Positions 23,329 through 32,300 of a stretch of DNA of 64,000 nt are shown in pieces. The notes below the pieces were generated by a model, which saw only the letters and a program-made list of their open reading frames with translations, searched no databases and was not told the origin of the DNA. The DNA is from Wyeomyia smithii (lineage: Eukaryota > Arthropoda > Insecta > Diptera > Culicidae), in contig NC_073696.1 of the NCBI RefSeq assembly GCF_029784165.1, forward strand, positions 102,106,065 through 102,170,064, in the 5' to 3' direction. Position 1 is the first letter of the stretch; each line of letters starts with the position of its first letter. The translations under genes were made by a program, and so were the position numbers.

Positions 23329-26300
23329 CTGGGAGAGAAAGGTTCTTGCTTGTATGTTGATATTTCAACGCTTATGTAACTTAAAAATGCTACCTGAAGG
23401 CTCCTATTCCTGTATCCGGTCCATCTTCTTCGGGATTCTCTCCCTTGAATGATGCTCGTGCTTCTTGGACTGCCTTTTCAATGAAATCATCACTAATTCT
23501 GCGGGACGGATGCTCATTGAAAACCGAATTCATCAGGGCAATCTTCGCGGAACTCCGTCGAGCCTCTGCTTTTGTTGGACAATTCTAAAAATCAGAACAA
23601 AACAATCAATTAGACATAGTTCGATTCCATCTGAAATAGATTCAGTACTTGAAAACTTCCGAAACAGCTTCCGCCCGGTAGCGTTACATAGCAGACGTAG
23701 GGTTGACTCGTTGACGGGATTGACTCGTATATCACTAGTGCGCCATTTTTAAGCTCCGCTCCCCGTGCCGCTTTCATTTGCCAGAATTCTTGCAGCGCTT
23801 CAACGACATTTACTGAAAATAAATGGAAAGCATATCAAGCGATTAGTTACAATATGCTTATGATGTACGTGATGAATATCTTTTTAGAAGCAGTATTTAG
23901 ATTTATGATTTTCAGTCAGGCTTGATGAAAGTTTTTACTAGCGTAATTTTTAATAAACAATAAACATAATTCAACTCTCTAAGAGAAAAAATCACAAGGG
24001 TTGTATTCAAAGCCACGACCGCAAAGTTGGCGTAAAAATACATAAGATTGACTGTTGCATTACTTGTATAGAATATGTTTAAAATTTTGCGAAAGAGGAG
24101 TGGAAGTGCTACCGAATTTTAGTTTGCACATATATCACTGAAGAGGAATGAAACAAATACTATACAACGCAAACAAGTTTCAACAGTCGAAGTGCATGCA
24201 GATTAAAATAACGTTTTACTTTTAATTCCAGTGCAAAACGAGAAAATATTAAATCTTCAATAATTTGTTTTTGTCCTTATAACGACTGTTGTTGTTCATA
24301 CAACATGTGTTGTTTGTATGATCGTTGTTCAATTTCATATCGTATATAATGTTGATCGCATCTGTGTGCTACAGAGGAGATTAAGACATTTTTTGATATC
24401 ACAGTTGAAAGCTGTTCTCACACTGGAAATTTGACGGCCCATATACTTTAAAAGCCAGCATTCCAAAACGTTTGTGTGTTGTCAAAATACGGCAACTTTT
24501 CATTAGAGGAAGTGCCGGCTAATGTACCTACTACTAATGCTGCTCGCTACTGCACAAAGGCAGCTTTTACTAGAGGAAGTGCCGCTGCTGTTAAGTAAGG
24601 ACTGATGTTGTCGTTGTCTAGAACGGTTTCGGCTGAAACAGGCTCTTATCTAGGCCAAACAGTATATTTCAAATTACTATATCTATAATTCAATCGACTG
24701 TGCTTGGGGAAGCAATCATATAACGACCAATTAGATCATTTGATATTTGTGTTCCAGCAAGGATTGACTATTTTCAATAATATAGTTGCTTGTCATATTA
24801 GGCTTGACAATTTTTAAGGTTTGATTATACGATAACTTAATTTTTATGCAGATAATAAAAGCTGTTCGGGTGTTGTGCTTATTACTGAAGGAAAAGATAA
24901 TTCAGTATGTTCTGAGACACAGAGATGAAGTCAAATTTAGAACTGTTCCATATTAGAAGGTGTAAATAATTAAAAAGAAAATATTAACTTTTCAATTAGG
25001 TATTTATTTCATCCTGAAAACGACAATTTGCTGTTCAACTCAATATCGGATAAAATGCCGATCACTTCTTTGCGTTATCACTGACAGTGCGAATAAGATA
25101 TTCCTTGTGATAGATAACACAGTGAAAAACTGTTTTAACATTCAAAACTAGACGTCTCATGTATTTTGGTGTGTTGTCAAAATGAGGCAACTTTTCATAG
25201 GATGCATTAACCAGTGTCCGCTATCGCACAGACACAGCATTTCATTTAAGGAAGTGCTCCGCTCCTACTATTGATGCTGATACACGCTACAACTGCTACC
25301 CCTATCCGTTGCCACAGCGGTGGCCGCTATCCGCTGCCATTGGTATCCGCTGCACTGCTGTTGCTTTGCCAAGTGAGGACTGCTGATGTCGCTGTCTAGA
25401 ACTAATCTGAGCAGTTTCTGCTGAAACAGGCTCTTACAGTGGCCAAATGGCACATTTCAAATTACTAGGTCTATGATTCTGTCGACCGTTCTTGAGAAGG
25501 AATCATAAAACGACTTATCAGAGGTCGAATCTTGAAGTAGAATACTTCTCTCAGGAAGTTCGGCTACATAGGGATGTGAAATAAAAATCTAAAAACGAAA
25601 AAAAGTGAAAAATATGTCCAATTTCAAATGCTAATAAATCGGTTAGTGTTCGATGGATTTCCTTCATTCTTGCAACAATAGATTGGGAAATCTTCTAAGA
25701 TTCTTCCCAAATGAAGATAATTGTAATATTATCATTCAAACTATTGTATTACTGAAAGTAGTCAAGCCTTGTCAAAACGAAAAATTCGACCTATGATTGG
25801 TCGTTATATGATTGCTTCTTAAGCACGGTCGACAGAATCAACTACCTTGCAACTTAAAATATGCTATTTGGCCTATATAAGAGCCTGTTTCAGCCGAAGC
25901 CGCTCATAATAGTTCTAGACAGCGACAACAGCAGTCATTCTGGAGGAGCAAGATCGCGCCAAATGACCTATGGTTGAATATCGACCATTTTTGATTTGAA
26001 TAAAACTTTGCACGCGTATTTGGCTTAGCAAACTGAGCATTTTTCACAGATGGAGAGATTTTTTACGACCATGAGTTACATTCTAAAAGGGCGTATGCGT
26101 TTTGGCATAGGTTTTATTAGAAGCATTGTAGCCCAGAAACCGTTGGTTGTATAGAAAAACTGTCTGAGTATGAGTTGTAGGGAATTAAAAATGCACCATA
26201 AAAAAAATATACACTGTACAATAAAAACTTTTTTTGACCAAAAAAAAAATAATAAACATTAAATTTCAATTAAAAAAAAGAGTTGAATTTTTTTTTTTAT

Positions 26301-29300
26301 TTTTCTTATAAAGAAACATGACGTTAATACGCAACTTTTAAAAAAAAGTCCAGGATGGAGAAGTGAAAAATAATTTTTTTATGGTAGAATATTTTTTTTA
26401 ATAAAAATTCTATTTTAAACATTTTTCAAAATATTTGTATTCTTATGATTTTAAAAGATGCAGAGAGTCATTTTGAATCAAAAAGCTCTTGGTAGTAAAC
26501 ATTCTATAGGCATTGGTTTTCGGGTTATTTTTAATTTAAGCTCGAAAAATTATTAATGTTTCGGAAAATACACGTTTTTCTTGATTTGTCCTTAGTTCTC
26601 CAGCAAAAACCATACATTCATTGGAATGCTTGATCAAAAATATACAATTCATTCTTTGACAACAAAACGATTGGATAAATAACTCAAGCGCTAAACCTTA
26701 GCCTACCTACACGTTCCCCCTTGCCGAATGTTTTATAAAAAAATATGTTTGTCGTGCAACACTACCTACTTGTTTACTAATAATAACTGTTTGTAAAGTA
26801 CGCAACCAATAACTACTGGGTTACCTATAATATCTGTTTTCGTATATAAATACGATTGCACTACTCCAGATGTGTTAGTAACAGTTTGCATTTTGTGAAG
26901 ATGAATAAAGTGAAAATGGAATACACCAAGCCCAAATGCTGTAAACCCTTTCCTGATCATCGGTGCTCATCAAGCTTACGCAAATTAAACGAAAACGTTA
27001 TTGCAAAATTAAAAATATTGAACAGTCAAGCTCATTTTGATAGGTCTTTATAAACTTGTGATTCGTGTAGTTATTTGAATGATAGTCAAGCCACCATTCA
27101 TCCCTTCGTTGTTTACTATTCAAAATCTGGAACACTTAAGAATATCAGCTTCATCATAATATCGGAAGTTCTCCATCATGAGACTGTTGCGGTTCAGGTG
27201 TTCATTGCAAAATTAATGAGTTTTTTGAAAACAACAATACAGTTGAAAAAAGCGATATATATGTCCGATGAAGCTGCCTCACAATATAAAAATAGAAAAA
27301 ACTTTGCTAGTCTTTGCAAGTTCAAAACAAAATATAACGTCGATGCAGAGTAGCATTTTTTTGCGACTTCTCATGTTAAAGGCCCATGCGATGCAATTGG
27401 TGGCATATTAAAACGAATGGCAGGAAATCCAAGTTTAGCTAAAGAACATGAACATCCCATTACAAGCGCAAAAGAATTGTATGATTGTAATAAAAATTCA
27501 TCAAAAATGTCATTCAGTTGGGTATCATATGAAGAATATGAACAAGTGGTAACAGAATGGAGCAATATTTTCAAAAAATCTATAATAATAGCTGCACACA
27601 AAAGTAATACTCTTTTGTTCCGATTTCAGAAAATAAGATACAAACGAAGCTGTTTTCAAAAGATGACGAATCATTTACTTATGATGTATATAAAATATAC
27701 GGTGAAACTAGTTCTGTAAAGTATCTATGTCATAAAAAAATATGTTCCTAAGATAATAAAACTCGAAAATAAATATTTGATTCTTATATATATTTATATC
27801 ACTTAGAACATTTAACTCTTTTCTTGAGAACCGTTCGTCCAATCGTTTTGTTGTCAGAAAATGAATTGTATATTTTTGATCAAGCATTCCAATGAACGTA
27901 TGGGTTTTGCTGGAGAACCATGGACAAATTAAGAAAAACGTGTATTTTCCTAAATAATTATAATTTTTCGAGCTTAAATTAGAAATAACTCGAAAACCAA
28001 TGCCTTTAGAATGTTTACTACCAAGAGCTTTTTGATTCAAAGTGACTCTTTGCATCTTTTAAAATCATCAGGATACAAATGTTTTGAAAAATGTTTGAAT
28101 TAGAATTTTTATAAAAAAATTAATCTACCATAAAAAAATTATTTTTCATTTCTCCATCCTGGACTTTTTTTTAAAAGTTGCGTATTAACGTCAAGTTTCT
28201 TTAAAAAAAAATAAAAAAAAATTCAACTCGTTTTTTTTAAAATTGAAATTTAATGTTTATTTTCAATCTTTTTCGGTCAAACAATTTTTTTTTATACAGT
28301 GTATATTTTTTTATGGTGAATTTTTAATTCCCTACAACTCACTCTCAGATAGTTTCTCTAAACAACCAACGGTTTCTGGGCTACAATGCTTCGAATAAAA
28401 CCTATGCCATAAGGCATACGCCCTTTTAGAATGTAACTCATGGGTGTAAAAAAACTCTCCACCTGTGAAAAATGCTCAGTTTGCTAAGCCAAATACGTGT
28501 GCAAAGTTTCATTCAAATCAAAAATGGTCGATATTCGACCATAGGTCATTTGGCGCGATCTTGCTCTTCTGCGAAAACGAAGGAAATCCATCGAAAACTA
28601 ACCGATTTAGCATTTGAAATTGGATATATTTTTCACTTTTTCTGGTTTTAGATTTTCGTTTTACATCCCTATGTAGCCGAGTATGTAGCCGAACTTCCTG
28701 AGAGACGTAGTTGTACGTCAAAATAATAGAGTTACCGTTAGTTGTCAATTTTTTAGTCTGAGATTTCTTATATTTTGTGCCAACCTGAATAAATTTTATT
28801 TCATTTTATTTATTTTTTTATTATTGATTAGGGTTCCAATGAAAATCAACTTTTCGAATTGCATTTTCGATAGGGTTCTGAAATTTTGTTTTCTCGTAAA
28901 AATTTCCCATGCTAAATTTCAGCTCAATCAGACCTCAAAGCGGGCATTTTTTCAATTTATTGATCGATGAAAAAAAAATGCGCAGGAAACTGAAAACTGA
29001 TTTTTGATCCCAAATATCTTGGAAACTCATTAAACATCGAAAAAAAAAATTTTTTTTCCAAAACTTAGATTTTCTGTAATTCAGAAAATATTCGAGGTGG
29101 GAGAGTCCCCTGTGTGTTCTGGTGTAGCTCAAGTCTCCCAACGAAAAAATTTTCATGTCCAGGAAATTTAATTTTTTTTTTCGAACAATTTTTTGATTAG
29201 ATAACATCAGATCTCAACGTTTCATTCATTTCTAAGAGATTTGCTATCGAACAAGATTTCGATTCTGAAAACTCTAAAAATTAAAAAGCAAAGCAAAACC

Positions 29301-32300
29301 TTGGTGCTACATTCCGTATCGGAACTCGACCTTCCGTTTATTATACACAGACTTCGCAGCCAACTGTTGAGTGTACAGGACAATTGCGGGGCTAGCGCTA
29401 CGATCCTACTGACACTAACAGTCTCTCCCGAGCCGAGACTCGAACCTACGACGACTGGCTTGTTAGGCCAGCATCGTACCTCGAGACCAGCTGGGAGATT
29501 CTAAAAATTACTCTTGTGCATTTTTCATTGCTCAAATGTGAGATTTTCACGACTGTAAGTTTAACCTTACCAGAAGTCCGAATAAGCTTATCTTTTGGAT
29601 GGATGGATGGATGGGAACTTTTTTCGAAAAGACTGTTGAGTTCTAACGTTTGCATTTAAAAAATGCATTAGAAATGCCAGTTTTTCATGAGTTTACACGC
29701 ACTGACGAAACACCCCATGCAGCATCAATCATAGTAACCCATGAGGCAGCAGAAAAAAAATTGACTTGAACTCTAACCGCGATAGCGAAAACAATGAAGC
29801 AACTGCCTTCAGACGCGTATGAGCTCAAAGAAAGTTACTCCGCTGTGTCAGAAACGGACATCGTGCGGAAAAAAGACGCCAGATAAGGGTCGGTGCAATC
29901 AGCCAAAAAGTGAAAAAGTACCTGGCAAACATAGACATACATATCCGGAAGCGGCAGTCCCGTCTACTAATCTAGAAGCCACAGGCAATGACGCAGCGGC
30001 AGCGGCTGAACATGATGAACAAGTCGATTACCCTGGCGAACCGCGACATGGCGGTGGTGATGGACGATAGGTCTCTCTCCCTGAATGGCAACGACTGGCA
30101 GGGCACTTCGTATTTTACTTCCCCAACGAAGAAAGTGAGCTCCGAGGTTAAGTTCATTTCACACACTAAGTTCCCCAAGAAGATGCTGCTGTGGCCGCCT
30201 TCTTTCGCTTCGGACTGGTCGTGAACGGGACAGTTTATAGTATAAAGTGCCTACCAAAAGTTGTTTTGGTGTTTTGGCCGGATCTGGCGATGGCCCACTA
30301 CTAAAAGCGATCGTTGGAAGAGATGAAGCGGCTGAATATCGATATGGTACCCAAGTCGGCGAGCCCGCCCAACCTCCTCCAGCTGCGTTCCATCGGAGAT
30401 TTCTGGGCAAATCTGAAGCGTAAGATCTACTCCAACAATTATGTCGTGAAAACGGAGAAAGAATTCAAAAACATGCCTACACCTGTGTTTTCGACCACCA
30501 TGGCGAATCTTTCGGTTAGTTGCATGAAGGCCGCTCGCAAGAACGTTGCATGGAAAAATTTATCAAACTCAATTATCTGTTATACTTTTTTACTATTACC
30601 ATCCGAAAAAAGTTCAATTTTTTAATGCAAACGTTACTACTGAACGAAATTCGAATTTTCTTATACATTCTGTTGGCACCCTATTGTTAATGCAGTAACG
30701 ATTTTTCCAAAAATTTGGTTGAGTTATTAGTAGGTCGCCCCCTTGGCTACACCTTTGTCATTCCTTACTACCGACTCGGGAAAAAAGTGTGACGGCCGCT
30801 CTGAACATACCGTGTAAGCACAATAATTTTAAGTGATTTTCAATGCAAATTTTTAATAATTAATTGTTTTGTAATGCTAGCTGAGAGCTTGAAAAAAGTA
30901 TTGAATTAATATTAGAAAATTAATTGCCTTCAAAAAATCCTGTTAGGTTTATATAACGTTTCATAATTTGTCACAAACAACCATAACGGCCCCAAAATCT
31001 TAATTGTAGATGACTACAAGTTGAATAAAAGCAAAACCGAGCGTTATCAATTAGAGAAGACTGGATCCCTTAATTATATCTTACAGAAGATAAAAAATAA
31101 GTTGAAGGTTAGGTTTTTAAAAAAATATTTAATAGGGTGATCGCTCCATTATTCATCTCAACAGCTAGGTGCGCCTATATTCATCTTATTTCTCTCATTT
31201 GTCCAATTTACTGTCAAATTTCTAAAATTTTGTAAGTAAATCTTTTTGCTTCTCGATATTGTCAAGTGGTTGAAAGTTTTACTTTGAAAATATGGTAAAA
31301 TTTGACGATAAGTTGATCAAAAAGGCGTGATGAGATGAATATAGGTACTGAGCTGAATATAGGAGCGATTACCCTATTTACCCTATTCTTATGATTTTAA
31401 ATGATTCAAATGGCCATTTCAAATCAAAATCAACTTTTTAAATGCATTCGTTTCCAAGTAATTTTGAACTAAAGTTTATTAATAAGGAAAGAACTTTTTA
31501 ATTTTAGATTTACACGAAAAAAAGATGAATTTCCCTTGAAATTTATTTTTTGGTGAAACTTGACATTACTCCTAAACTTTTAGTATAATGTTCAGGATAG
31601 GTTTACTTACAAAAACTTTTTCAAACGGCTTCCAAACGATCATATACAGCGATTTTGAATTTTGAATATGATTTTTTTCTTATTGTAGGATCTGAAATTC
31701 ATTTTTTTTATATATTTATAATAAAACTTATGACAATTCTCTAGAAGTCATCTCTTGATAATTTTTCTCTATCTTTCTTCATTAAAATCTTGTGTGTAAG
31801 GTCCACAAGTTTCATTGAATAACGGGGGACAACTGAAAATCTGGACTTTTTTGAGGCTCTCTTACTTCACAACAAACACGCTCAGAAAGAAATGAGAGTA
31901 TGTTTATAAAAGCTTTCTCTCACCTCTTCACGACAGTATTTTTTGTTTTGTGTATGTATGCCTAGTTTCTTTCCAAATGACGTCGAAACAAGGAGCATTC
32001 CGCAAGCGCATTGCTCAGTTCGCTATGAACCACACGAAAATGTTGTTCACGGTAAACTATTCTGGAAGCGAGAATCTTCCGTTTTCGACCGTGTATATTT
32101 TTCTGCAAACCAAAGCCATAATCCGCCAAGAAGGCCAAGTGGAAGACCAACCAGAGTAGTGGACAGAAAAGGACTTTTCCTTTTTGTTTAAATCATGGTT
32201 TAAGCCTAGTAGTTTGGTTCTCAATCAAAATGTATACCAAAACGATTGTTTGAACAAAGTTATGATTCCATTTCTTTCAAAACTCCATACCGATGAAAAG

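Larger units (their letters stand above)
25556..28707. mobile_element. Foldback DNA transposon with ~870-bp inverted repeats
   Basis: The left arm (25556-25674 plus 25947-26690) and right arm (27822-28707) are inverted copies for about 865-885 bp, including TCAGGAAGTTCGGCTACATA at the outer ends and GAGCAAGATCGCGCCAAATG inside. The arms surround a 1.1-kb core holding a broken transposase-like frame (26901-27719). The left arm is split by a 270-bp insertion at 25675-25946. The right arm has a small duplication of GGCTACATA/GTAGCCGA near its outer end (28670-28700). Target duplication is not resolved. Very long arms are seen in foldback-type elements of several superfamilies; I cannot assign one. 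Confidence 0.8.
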
